DNA of 64,000 nt from an uncultured Bacillota bacterium (GTDB lineage: Bacteria > Bacillota > Clostridia > Christensenellales > Borkfalkiaceae): the NCBI GenBank assembly GCA_949297575.1, contig CASFTB010000003.1, forward strand, positions 1-64,000, read 5' to 3'. The stretch's first letter is position 1, and each line of letters opens with the position of its first letter. The notes under the pieces are model-generated. The model ran no database searches. It was not told the DNA's origin and saw nothing but the letters and a program-made list of their open reading frames with translations. This document shows positions 32,394-41,098 of the stretch, one piece after another. The translations under genes and the position numbers were made by a program.

Positions 32394-35300
32394 ATGTACA
32401 TAGCAGATCTTCACATCCATTCCAAATATTCCCGCGCCACGGGTAAAAATGCGGACATCCCGCACCTCGACTTCTGGGCGCGGCGCAAGGGCATAGGCCT
32501 GGTCGGCACGGGAGATTTCACCCATCCCGCCTGGCGCGAAGAGCTCTCCGCACAGCTCGAACCCGCCGAGGAGGGGCTGTACCGCATAAAGGAGAATGCG
32601 CACCTTCTCGACGTGTGCGAGTTCCCCGTCTCCCCGCGCTTTGTCCTCTCCGGAGAGATCAGCTGCATCTACAAGCAGGACGGGAAGGTGCGCAAGGTGC
32701 ACAACGTGATCCTTCTCCCGTCGCTGGACGCGGCGGAGCGGCTCTCTTTCAGGCTGGAGCGCATCGGCAACATCCGCTCGGACGGCCGTCCCATTCTGGG
32801 TCTCTCCTCCAAAGACCTGCTGGCGATCACCCTCGATACATGCCCCGACGCCGTCTTTATCCCCGCGCATATCTGGACGCCGCATTTTTCCCTGTTCGGG
32901 GCGTTTTCCGGCTTTGATTCGGTAGAGGAATGCTTCGGCGATCTCTCCCCGCACATCCGCGCTTTGGAGACGGGGCTTTCCTCCGACCCGCTGATGAACC
33001 GCCGCGTGCCCATGCTCGACGGCTATACGATGGTCTCCAATTCGGACGCCCACTCTCCCGCAAAGCTGGGCAGGGAGAGCAGCCTCATCGACGCGCCGCT
33101 CTCCTATCCCGCGCTCAAACGCGCGCTGGAGACGGGGGAGGGCTTCGCCGGCACGCTGGAATTTTACCCCGAAGAGGGGAAATATCATCTGGACGGGCAC
33201 AGGAACTGCCGTCTCCGCCTTTCCCCGCAGGAGACGGAGAAATACGGCGGCAGATGCCCCGTCTGCGGCAAAAAGATAACGGTCGGCGTCCTGCACCGCC
33301 TGGAGCAACTCGCCGCCCGCCCCGAAGGCTATGTCCCCGAAAACGCGAAGCCTTTCGAGCACCTCATGCCGCTGCCCGAAGCGATCGCCGCCTCGCTGGG
33401 CGTCTCCGCCGCGGGGAGGAGGGCAGAGGAGACATATGTAAAACTTTTGCGAGACCTCGGCACCGAGGCGCATATCCTGCGCGAGGCATCCCTTTCCGAC
33501 CTCGCCCTCGCGGGTGGAGCGCGCATCGCCGAGGGCATACGCCGCCTGCGCGCGGGGCGCGTCATCAAGTCCGCGGGGTTTGACGGCGAATACGGAAAGA
33601 TCTCCCTCTTCACGCCGGAAGAGCTGAAAAACGCGAGCGGGCAGCTCTCCCTGTTCGGCGAGATCGACGCGTTCGGGGAGACCGCCGCCGAAGCGCCCGC
33701 ATCTGTTCCCGATCCCGGCAAAAAACTTGGGCCGGAGCGGCCCGCCGCCGAAAAGCCTGCGCCCGTCCGCGCGGTCAATGCGGCGCAGCTCGCTGCCGCG
33801 GAGAGCGATGCGCGCGTCACGGCGGTCATTGCAGGCCCGGGCACGGGCAAGACGTTCACCCTCACCGAGCGCATCGCGCGGCTCGTCGAACGGGGCGCGG
33901 AGCCGGAGGAGATCTGCGCCGTCACCTTCACCGTGCGGGCGGCGGAAGAGATGCGTGCCCGCCTCCGCGTGCGCGTCAAGGGCGCGGAGAAGATCACGGT
34001 GGGCACCTTCCACTCCATCTGTTACGCCATGTCGGGCGGCGTTCCGCTGGCGGAGCGCGCACTGCAGCTGAAGCTCGCGGCGGAGGCCGCTGCGGCGTGC
34101 GGAGAAAAATGCGCGCCGCGCAGATTGCTCGCCGACGTTTCCGCTTTTAAAAACGGGAGGGGAGAGGAGACGCCCGCCGTCGCCGCCTATTGCAGGCTCC
34201 TGCGCGAAGCGGCCGCCGCCGACTTCGACGACCTCATCGCCCTCGCGCTGAAAGGGGAGGGGCGCACGTTCGCCCTGCTGCACGTGGACGAGTTTCAGGA
34301 CGCGGACGAGATGCAGTACCGCCTCATCCGGAAGTGGATGGGCGAGCGGGGAAAGCTGTTTGTCATCGGCGACCCCGATCAGTCCATCTATTCCTTCCGC
34401 GGCGCCGCGGCAGACCGCTTTGACCGGCTGCTCGCCGACTTCCCGGACGCCGTCACCGTCCGCCTGACGGAGAGCTACCGCTCCACGCCGCAGGTGCTGG
34501 AGTGCGCCCTGCGCGCCATTTCCGCGAACGGGGGCGAGCGTGCCCTCACGCCCGTCAAGGAGGACGGCGCCGCCGTGCGCCTTGTCGCGTGCGCCTCGCC
34601 GCTCGCGGAGGGGGTCTTTATCGCCAAGGAGATCGCCCGCATGGCGGGCGGGCTGGATATGCTCGGCAAGGGCAGGGAGGAGAAGGTGCGCACCTTCGGG
34701 GACATCGCCGTCCTCGCGCGCACCCACCGCATGCTGCAGGCGGTGGAACAGTGCCTGCGGCGCGAGGGCATTCCCTGCCTCACGGCGTCGGACGGGGCCT
34801 TTCTCGAGGCGCCAGAAGTGAGCGGCACGCTCTCCTTTTTCGGCGCCCTGTGCGGCGGGGGCGAGCGGGCGCAGGCGGAGGCTTTTTTGGGCGGAGGAGC
34901 GGCCTTCGATGCCGCCGCGGAAAAATTTCGCCCGCTGCTCCGCGGCCGCCCGCGCAAGGTGCTCGACGCCTGGCGCACATACCTGCACATCGATTCGCCT
35001 GCCTTTGCGCAGTTGGCGGATGCGGCGCGCTATACGGAGATGCGCGAGTTTCTGGAGGCGATGCGTACGGGCGGCGAGGGAGACGTCCTTCTCCCGAGCG
35101 GGAACACTGCGGGCGGCGCGGTCCGCCTCGCCACGCTGCACGGGGCAAAGGGGCTGGAGTTCCCCGTCGTCTTTCTCTGCGGCGCAAACGAGGATCTGCT
35201 GCCCCTCTCCGTCGGCGGAAAGACGGATCGGGAGGAGGAATGCAGGCTCTTCTATGTGGGCATCACGCGCGCGGAAGAGGAGCTCGTCATAACGACGAGC

Positions 35301-35396
35301 GGCAGGCCGTCGCCCTTCCTTGCAGAGCTCCCCGAACAGGTCGTGCGCGAAAAGGCGCTCCCCAAACCCGTGTACCGGCAGCTCTCCCTCTTTTGA
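32394..35396 (+). CDS. EndoQ-like PHP endonuclease fused to a UvrD/Rep-type helicase
   Basis: 1000 residues. Residues 1-400 are an EndoQ-type PHP nuclease: metal site DLHIHSKYS (His7, His9), GTGDFTHPAW, IPAHIWTPHFSLFG, SNSDAHSP, and a zinc-knuckle CPVCGKKITVGVLHR. Residues about 460-1000 form a superfamily 1 helicase: Walker A AGPGTGKT (about 480), AVTFTVRAAEEM, Walker B HVDEFQDADE (about 631), GDPDQSIYSFRGA, ESYRS, TLHGAKGLEFPVVF and LFYVGITRAEEE. EndoQ cuts 5' of deaminated bases or abasic sites, so the fusion would nick and unwind for repair. QLSLF occurs at about 416-420 and as the last five residues; both fit the sliding-clamp motif. Transcribed alone. Confidence 0.9.
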   Translation: MYIADLHIHSKYSRATGKNADIPHLDFWARRKGIGLVGTGDFTHPAWREELSAQLEPAEEGLYRIKENAHLLDVCEFPVSPRFVLSGEISCIYKQDGKVRKVHNVILLPSLDAAERLSFRLERIGNIRSDGRPILGLSSKDLLAITLDTCPDAVFIPAHIWTPHFSLFGAFSGFDSVEECFGDLSPHIRALETGLSSDPLMNRRVPMLDGYTMVSNSDAHSPAKLGRESSLIDAPLSYPALKRALETGEGFAGTLEFYPEEGKYHLDGHRNCRLRLSPQETEKYGGRCPVCGKKITVGVLHRLEQLAARPEGYVPENAKPFEHLMPLPEAIAASLGVSAAGRRAEETYVKLLRDLGTEAHILREASLSDLALAGGARIAEGIRRLRAGRVIKSAGFDGEYGKISLFTPEELKNASGQLSLFGEIDAFGETAAEAPASVPDPGKKLGPERPAAEKPAPVRAVNAAQLAAAESDARVTAVIAGPGTGKTFTLTERIARLVERGAEPEEICAVTFTVRAAEEMRARLRVRVKGAEKITVGTFHSICYAMSGGVPLAERALQLKLAAEAAAACGEKCAPRRLLADVSAFKNGRGEETPAVAAYCRLLREAAAADFDDLIALALKGEGRTFALLHVDEFQDADEMQYRLIRKWMGERGKLFVIGDPDQSIYSFRGAAADRFDRLLADFPDAVTVRLTESYRSTPQVLECALRAISANGGERALTPVKEDGAAVRLVACASPLAEGVFIAKEIARMAGGLDMLGKGREEKVRTFGDIAVLARTHRMLQAVEQCLRREGIPCLTASDGAFLEAPEVSGTLSFFGALCGGGERAQAEAFLGGGAAFDAAAEKFRPLLRGRPRKVLDAWRTYLHIDSPAFAQLADAARYTEMREFLEAMRTGGEGDVLLPSGNTAGGAVRLATLHGAKGLEFPVVFLCGANEDLLPLSVGGKTDREEECRLFYVGITRAEEELVITTSGRPSPFLAELPEQVVREKALPKPVYRQLSLF

Positions 35397-35424
35397 AAGG
35401 AGCTGTCTTTGTGTCGCATACAAA

Positions 35425-35451
35425 CGAGGCCGCCCGTAACGGGCGGCCTCG
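35425..35451. terminator. Hairpin between the convergent EndoQ-UvrD and XRE genes
   Basis: An 11-bp stem CGAGGCCGCCC / GGGCGGCCTCG with a very short T-tract. It is probably a weak bidirectional terminator. Confidence 0.6.
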
Positions 35452-35462
35452 CGCATGTCCTG

Positions 35463-36416
35463 TTATCGTTTTTTTCTGCTGCGCCTTCGCCACAGAAGGA
35501 AGCAGCCTCCCGCCGCCGCAAAGAGGGCGAGGGGGACGGCAAAGAGAAGAAATACCAGCCATGCGGGCGCGCCTTCGCCGTAGAACACGGCGGATTCCAT
35601 CCATGTGTAGCAGATCAGCCAGACGGCGGTCAGAAGCGCCGCGCTCCCGAAAGTGCAGAGCGCTGCGCGCAGTTCAGAGCGCGTCTCCGCCCGCAGTTCT
35701 GCGGAAAAAGCAGCACTGTGCGCCTTGGCGATGAGGTAAATCAGCCCCGCGAGGAGGAAGGTGCCCGCGGCACAGAATGCACCCCACGTAAGCGCGGAAG
35801 AGAGCACTATCCCCGCGTTAAATGCGGGCGCGAAGGCGTGCGGGAGGATGAACCCGAACGCCGCTGCGGCGGCGAGCAGTGCGCGCCCCTGCATGCGGAA
35901 GATATAGCCGCCCGCTTCGTGCGGGGCGTCCTGCTCCGCTTCGTCGCCGGAGGAGAGGAATCGCAGCCGCCTGCACCAGATCAGGGCGACGAGCACGGCG
36001 GCAAGCAGCAGGATGGTCCCCAGCCAGAAGCCGAGCCGGCTGCGCAGCGCGCCGATGCCGAGCACGAGGGCTAGCAGGGCTGCCGCGGCCGAGATCCCCG
36101 AAGAGACGAGCGCCGCCGTCGAGGCGCCGTTTTTATAGCGCGCGGTGCGCAGCGCAAGCGCCTTTTCCCTCTTTTGTTCGGTGACGAGCGGCGGCTCCGC
36201 GGCGGGGATGCGCTCTCCGCGCAAAAGTTCGTCGCATGTCACGCCGAACAGTTCCGCGATGGCGGGCAGCAGCGCGATGTCGGGGCAGGAGATGCCCGTC
36301 TCCCAACTGCTCACCGTCTTGTTTGAAACGCCCAGCCGCTCCGCGACCTCTTGCTGCGTATAGCCGCAGCTCCTGCGCAGCGCGGTGATAAATTCGCCCA
36401 TGTTTGCCCTCGGCAT
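35463..36416 (-). CDS. XRE-family regulator with a multi-spanning membrane domain
   Basis: 317 residues. A helix-turn-helix lies at about residues 8-62 (YTQQEVAERLGVSNKTVSSWE), followed by a linker and about six hydrophobic helices from about 100 onward, ending RRRSRKKR. The start at 36416 is eight bases after AAAGGAGG. The design is similar in principle to the gene at 181-894 but with a larger membrane part. A stimulus sensed at the membrane is plausible. Targets unknown. It is monocistronic. Confidence 0.85.
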   Translation of the reverse strand: MPRANMGEFITALRRSCGYTQQEVAERLGVSNKTVSSWETGISCPDIALLPAIAELFGVTCDELLRGERIPAAEPPLVTEQKREKALALRTARYKNGASTAALVSSGISAAAALLALVLGIGALRSRLGFWLGTILLLAAVLVALIWCRRLRFLSSGDEAEQDAPHEAGGYIFRMQGRALLAAAAAFGFILPHAFAPAFNAGIVLSSALTWGAFCAAGTFLLAGLIYLIAKAHSAAFSAELRAETRSELRAALCTFGSAALLTAVWLICYTWMESAVFYGEGAPAWLVFLLFAVPLALFAAAGGCFLLWRRRSRKKR

Positions 36417-36537
36417 AGGGGAGACCTCCTTTTGCTTTCTGCCTTTATTCTAATCGAATCGGACAAAAAAAGCAACCTCCGACCGCCGGAATTGCTCTGA
36501 AAACCTCAGAATCGCTCTGTTCTTTTCGGAATCCGGC

Positions 36538-36567
36538 AAAAAAGCCGCATCCCGGGCGGGATGCGGC
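36538..36567 (-). terminator. Intrinsic terminator of the serC-serA operon
   Basis: On the minus strand the stem GCCGCATCCC / GGGATGCGGC is followed by six T residues, 18 bases after the serA stop. Confidence 0.88.
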
Positions 36568-36584
36568 AGAAAATTGTCCGTATA

Positions 36585-37742
36585 TTACGCAAATACGCGC
36601 ACGCGGATGACCTTGTCCAGAGCTTCGATCTCTTTGACGACCTTGTCCGAAGGCTTGGAGTCGAGGTCGAGGATCATATACGCCTTGTCCTTTTTGGATT
36701 TATCCAGCAGGTTGGCGATGTTGATGCCCGCGGCGGATACGGCGGAGGTTATCTTGGAGATGACGCCCTCCACGTTCTCGTGCATCACGCAGACGCGCGC
36801 GGCGGAGGCGCGGGGCGCGCACACGTCGGGGAAGTTGACGCTGTGCGTGATGTTGCCGTTCTCGATGTAGTCGACCAGCTCGCGCGCGGCCATGGCGGCG
36901 CAGTTGTCCTCCGCTTCGGGGGTGGAGGCGCCGAGGTGGGGGACGCAGATCACGTTCTTCGCGCCGATCAGGTCGTCGGAGGGGAAGTCGGTGATGTAGC
37001 GCTCCAGCTTGCCGCTTTCGACGGCCGCGAGCACCGCGGCGCTGTCGGCGAGTTCGCCGCGCGAGTTGTTGATGAGCACGCTGCCGTCCTTCATCTTGGC
37101 GAAGGTGTCCGCATTGAACATCTTCTCCGTATCGGGGGTGAGGGGAACGTGTACGGTGATGAAGTTCGCGTTTTTGAGCACGGTCTCCAACCCGACCACT
37201 TCCACGCGCGTATCGAGGTGCAGCGCGCCGCTGACGGAGAGGTAGGGGTCATAGCCGAGCACCTTCATGCCCAGCCCCGCCGCAGCGTTGGCGACGGCGA
37301 CGCCGATGGCGCCCAAGCCGATGACGCCCAGCGTCTTGCCGGTGATCTCGTGGCCGACGAATTTAGACTTGCCCTTTTCGACGGCCTTGGAGAGCCCCTC
37401 GGTGCCCTTGAGCGTCTTTACCCATTCGATGGCGTCCACGATCTTGCGCCCGCCGAGGAAGAGCTCGCAGATGACCAGCTCTTTGACGGCATTCGCGTTT
37501 GCGCCGGGGGTGTTGAAGACGACGATGCCCTTTTCGGTGCAGGCGGGGATGGGGATGTTGTTCGTGCCCGCACCCGCGCGCGCCACGGCGAGCAGTTCGT
37601 CGTTCAGGGGATATTCGTGCATGTTGAAGGAGCGCAGCATGATGCCGTCGGGCGCCTTCACGTCCGCAGAAAATTCATATCCCGCGGGGAATTCTTTGTT
37701 TGCGACTTCGCTTATCTCGTTCAGCTTGAGTATCTTTGCCAT
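36585..37742 (-). CDS. serA: D-3-phosphoglycerate dehydrogenase, short form with C-terminal ACT domain
   Basis: 385 residues. The NAD-binding core has GKTLGVIGLGAIGVAVANAA (GxGxxG). The catalytic Arg, Glu and His of this family lie in NNSRGELADSAAV and in VPHLGASTPEAEDN. The C-terminal 75 residues (AARVCVMHENVEGVISKITSAV) are an ACT domain, the usual serine-sensing part. It converts 3-phosphoglycerate to 3-phosphohydroxypyruvate, the first step of serine synthesis. It lies 13 bases downstream of serC in the same operon. Confidence 0.95.
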   Translation of the reverse strand: MAKILKLNEISEVANKEFPAGYEFSADVKAPDGIMLRSFNMHEYPLNDELLAVARAGAGTNNIPIPACTEKGIVVFNTPGANANAVKELVICELFLGGRKIVDAIEWVKTLKGTEGLSKAVEKGKSKFVGHEITGKTLGVIGLGAIGVAVANAAAGLGMKVLGYDPYLSVSGALHLDTRVEVVGLETVLKNANFITVHVPLTPDTEKMFNADTFAKMKDGSVLINNSRGELADSAAVLAAVESGKLERYITDFPSDDLIGAKNVICVPHLGASTPEAEDNCAAMAARELVDYIENGNITHSVNFPDVCAPRASAARVCVMHENVEGVISKITSAVSAAGINIANLLDKSKKDKAYMILDLDSKPSDKVVKEIEALDKVIRVRVFA

Positions 37743-37755
37743 GAGAAGAGCCTCC

Positions 37756-38829
37756 TTATGCGTTCTCTTTTTCGAATTTCTTCATGAATTCGATGAGCGC
37801 CTTGACGCCCTCGACGGGCATCGCGTTGTAGATGGAGGCGCGCATGCCGCCCACCAACCTGTGCCCTTTCAGGGAAACGAGGCCCGCCGCCTTCGCTTCC
37901 TTAACGAACTTCTCGTCCGTCTCTTTGGAAGGAGTCACGAAGGGCACGTTCATGATGGAACGGAACTCTTTGACGACGCTGTTGGTGTAGAATTTCGAAT
38001 TGTCGATGAAGTCGTACAGGAGACCGGCCTTGTATTCGTTGACCTTGTTGATCTCCTTGATGCCGCCCAGCTTTTTGAGGTGACGGAACACGAGGTTCGC
38101 CATGTAGATGGCGAAGCAGGGGGGCGTGTTGTAGAGGGAGCCGTTGTCCGCCTGCGTCTTCCACTTGAGCATGGTGGGGCAGCCGGGCAGGGGGTCTTCG
38201 ATGAGATCCCTGCGCGCGATGACGATGGTCACGCCCGCGGGAGCGACGTTCTTCTGTGCGCCCGCATAGATGACGCCGAACTTGCTGACGTCGATCTCGC
38301 GGGAGAGGATCTCGGAGCTCATGTCGGCGACGAGGGGCGCCTTCACGGTCGGGAACTTGATGTAGCGCGTGCCGAAAATGGTGTTGTTGGAGCAGATGTG
38401 CACGTAGTCCGCATCGTCGTTGAAGGGGATGGCGTCCACATCGGGGATGTAGGTGTACGTCTTATCCTCGGAGGAAGCCACGCAGCGCGCGTCGCCGAAG
38501 ATCTTGCCTTCCTGCCAGGCCTTTTTGGAGAAGTTGCCGGTGACGACGTAATCCGCCTTGCCCGTGTGCATCAGGTTGAGGGGCACCGCGGCAAACTGCT
38601 GGCTCGCGCCGCCCTGTACGAACAGCACGCAGTAGTTGTCGGGGATGTTCATCAGCTCGCGCAGGTTGGCTTCCGCCTCTTCCACGATGGCAGAGAAAGC
38701 CTTGTCCCTGTGGCTGATCTCGCACACGCTCATGCCGGTGCCGGCAAAATCGAGCAGCTCTTTCTGCGCCTTTTCGAGCACATCGAGCGGGAGCATGGAA
38801 GGGCCCGCCGAGAAATTATAAACTCTCAT
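37756..38829 (-). CDS. serC: Phosphoserine aminotransferase
   Basis: 357 residues. Begins MRVYNFSAGPSMLP, the family signature. The PLP lysine is in VIYAGAQKNVAPAG (about residue 189), and the phosphate-binding region QGGASQQFAAVPLNL is intact. It transaminates phosphohydroxypyruvate to phosphoserine using glutamate. It is the first gene of the serC-serA operon; no serB phosphatase gene is nearby. A GGAGG-like site precedes the start. Confidence 0.96.
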   Translation of the reverse strand: MRVYNFSAGPSMLPLDVLEKAQKELLDFAGTGMSVCEISHRDKAFSAIVEEAEANLRELMNIPDNYCVLFVQGGASQQFAAVPLNLMHTGKADYVVTGNFSKKAWQEGKIFGDARCVASSEDKTYTYIPDVDAIPFNDDADYVHICSNNTIFGTRYIKFPTVKAPLVADMSSEILSREIDVSKFGVIYAGAQKNVAPAGVTIVIARRDLIEDPLPGCPTMLKWKTQADNGSLYNTPPCFAIYMANLVFRHLKKLGGIKEINKVNEYKAGLLYDFIDNSKFYTNSVVKEFRSIMNVPFVTPSKETDEKFVKEAKAAGLVSLKGHRLVGGMRASIYNAMPVEGVKALIEFMKKFEKENA

Positions 38830-38894
38830 TTCGTTCTTTCCTCCGAGTTTTTACGCGCCGCCTCGCGGCAGAGCGCTTTTTTCCGTATGCAATT

Positions 38895-38923
38895 ATTATA
38901 TAATAAAGCGAGCTTTTTGACAA
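38895..38923 (-). promoter_or_regulatory. Promoter of the serC-serA operon
   Basis: On the minus strand TTGTCA, a 17-base spacer and TATAAT, about 65 bases before the serC start. Confidence 0.8.
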
Positions 38924-39129
38924 GTCTTTCGGGCTTGCAAAGTGGTCGCGGGTGAAATTTTTTCCCGCGGCTCCTCCTTTTCGCGCAAAAAGTTGGGGCA
39001 AACGGGAAAAAAAAGGCGACAAAGTATTTACATTTTTCTCGAAATATAGTAAAATAAAGAAAAGAAAAAATGGCGGCGCCCCGCGCCTTTTGTGCGCGGG
39101 GGTGCAAGCACTGCCTTTAGGGGGGCTCT
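38924..39129. other. Divergent intergenic region between serC and the coiled-coil gene
   Basis: About 300 bp between the start codons hold two divergent promoters and a CGCGGG / CCCGCG hairpin at 38948-38974. I see no other site or open frame that I would support. Confidence 0.5.
39027..39055 (+). promoter_or_regulatory. Promoter of the coiled-coil gene
   Basis: TTTACA, a 17-base spacer and TAAAAT, 75 bases before the start codon at 39130. Confidence 0.75.
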
Positions 39130-40896
39130 ATGGCTGGATCATTCAGGCAACAACTCAACGGTCTCTCTCCGGTGGAGAGGCTGAAAGCGACGGACAAATA
39201 TCTTACCGAAATGCGTGGCGTTCTCGCCTCTATGGACGAGATCGCCGCTCTGCGCAAGCAGCGCGGCGAGGCCGATTCGGACGAGTACGGCGGCTATAAG
39301 CGCTCCTCCGTCCTCGCCTTCATTGCCGAGCTCGAAAAACAGAAGGAGGGGATCCTCGCCGAGATCGCGCAGGAAGAGCTGAAGGCCGCCGCGCGCAAGG
39401 GCGAGGAGAGCAATGCCCCCGCCGCCGCGGCCGTCGCTGCGGCAAAGGCGCAGGAGAGCGCCATCTCAGACCTCGCAAAAAAGGTGGACGCCCTCACCGT
39501 TTCCAAGAAGGACAGCGCCGTCGAAGGCTTCCGCAAAGGCGATCCTTCCCTCGCCATCGAGAGTATGTACACCGGGCTTTCCATGGATATCGAAAAGATG
39601 AGAGACGACGTCCTGCAAGAGCTCAAATATGCCTATAAGCAGGATATGGCGATCTACGACGACCTCTCCGCCAAGATCGACGCCATCAAGGGCGTGGACG
39701 GCGCGGCCATCGAAGAGAGCCTGCGCCCGCTGGGAGACAGCCTCACCGCCCTCGACAAAAAGGTGGACGCCCTCGCCCCCGTCGACTACGAGGTGCTCGC
39801 AGACAAAGTTGCCGCGCGCGTCGTCACGGGCGGCATCGACTATGACGCCCTCGCCAGGCACATCGTCGGCATCATGGCGGGCGGTGCGGTCGGCGCGATG
39901 GCGGCGCAGAAACCGGAACAGGACCTGTCCGAAATGGAGCGCAAGATCGATTCGATCAAGGCTACGCTCGACGGCGCGGTCAGCGTGCGCCAGATGCCCG
40001 AATTCCGCAAACTTGACGTGCTCATCGCGGACTTCCTCCGCAACGATTCCTATGACCTGATTGCAGACATCCTGCTCGCGGCAAACGCCGCGAAGGACGT
40101 CGCGAACCGCTACATCGTCAGCGGCAACGTGCTGCGCGGCGAGACCATGCTCGCGGATCTGCGCATGCGCCTCTCCCGCGTCAACGTGTACGGCAGCGCC
40201 GGCATCGAGGCGGTGGCAGGCGCGGTCTCCGCGCACAACCTGCCTCTCACATACGCGCCCGAGGCGCTTTCCGCTTTCGGCGAGGCCGTCAGAGAATTTG
40301 AACAGAGCCCCGCGCTCCCGCCTGAGGACATCGCGCGCAAGGTGCTCGCCACCAAAAAGCAGCTTTTCTCCGACACCGACATGGAGGCGATGGACAGAGA
40401 TACCCTCTCCGAGATCCTCGAGATCGGCGAAGAGGTAGGGGACGGGCAGCCCGATCAGGGCAAGGTGGAAAACCTCACGGAACTGAAGAAGGAGCTTATG
40501 TCCTTCAACCTCAGCTATTTTGTCGACCTCTCTCCCGCCGTGCCGGACGCGAAGGACGCGGAAGCTCCCGCTGCCTCCGTCGACACGCAGGTCATCCTCG
40601 ACGCCATCGCGCGCCTGGGCAACGTAACCGTCGCCGCGGCCGCCGCTGCGCCCGCGGCGGAGAAGGAGGAGCTTGCGGATAAGATCGCAGACCTCGCCAA
40701 GGAGCGCCCCGCCGTGCGCAAGCCCCGTCAGCTGCGCGCCGCCGTCTCTTCGAGAGACAGCAAGGTGGAGAAGACGGACCAGCCCCTGCGTACCGTCAAG
40801 CGCAAGATCAGCCTGAACGGGGACGACCCCGACGCGCTCTCCAAACAGCTCGTCGAGGAACTTGCCGTCCGCATCGCGAACAGCAGGCTCAAATAG
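39130..40896 (+). CDS. Large coiled-coil protein of unknown function
   Basis: 588 residues. It starts MAGSFRQQLNGLSPVERLKA after AGGGGGG. Long helical, heptad-like stretches cover about residues 15-130 and 140-300 (SDLAKKVDALTV, DSLTALDKKVDALAP, MERKIDSIKATLDG), interrupted by Ala-rich linkers. A more globular helical region follows at about 300-450, then an acidic-to-basic tail. A short hydrophobic stretch IMAGGAVGAMAA at about 248 is too weak to call a membrane helix. There is no signal peptide. I recognise no family. It stands 200 bases before the RNase J operon on the same strand. Confidence 0.75.
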   Translation: MAGSFRQQLNGLSPVERLKATDKYLTEMRGVLASMDEIAALRKQRGEADSDEYGGYKRSSVLAFIAELEKQKEGILAEIAQEELKAAARKGEESNAPAAAAVAAAKAQESAISDLAKKVDALTVSKKDSAVEGFRKGDPSLAIESMYTGLSMDIEKMRDDVLQELKYAYKQDMAIYDDLSAKIDAIKGVDGAAIEESLRPLGDSLTALDKKVDALAPVDYEVLADKVAARVVTGGIDYDALARHIVGIMAGGAVGAMAAQKPEQDLSEMERKIDSIKATLDGAVSVRQMPEFRKLDVLIADFLRNDSYDLIADILLAANAAKDVANRYIVSGNVLRGETMLADLRMRLSRVNVYGSAGIEAVAGAVSAHNLPLTYAPEALSAFGEAVREFEQSPALPPEDIARKVLATKKQLFSDTDMEAMDRDTLSEILEIGEEVGDGQPDQGKVENLTELKKELMSFNLSYFVDLSPAVPDAKDAEAPAASVDTQVILDAIARLGNVTVAAAAAAPAAEKEELADKIADLAKERPAVRKPRQLRAAVSSRDSKVEKTDQPLRTVKRKISLNGDDPDALSKQLVEELAVRIANSRLK

Positions 40897-41098
40897 AGAA
40901 GTTCAGCGCATATCCGTGCGCTGTGCCGCGAGGGGGACGCGTCGGGCCCGTGTCGCCCGCCCCCTTCCGGAAATAATCAAGGAAATGTCATGCCGGGTTT
41001 CGGGCGTCCGAAATCGTATCTTACGGAAGACGGGGGCTGGATAAGATATTCAGCCCTCTATTTACGCTCCGCGCGCCCGGCGAAAAAGGAGATATATT

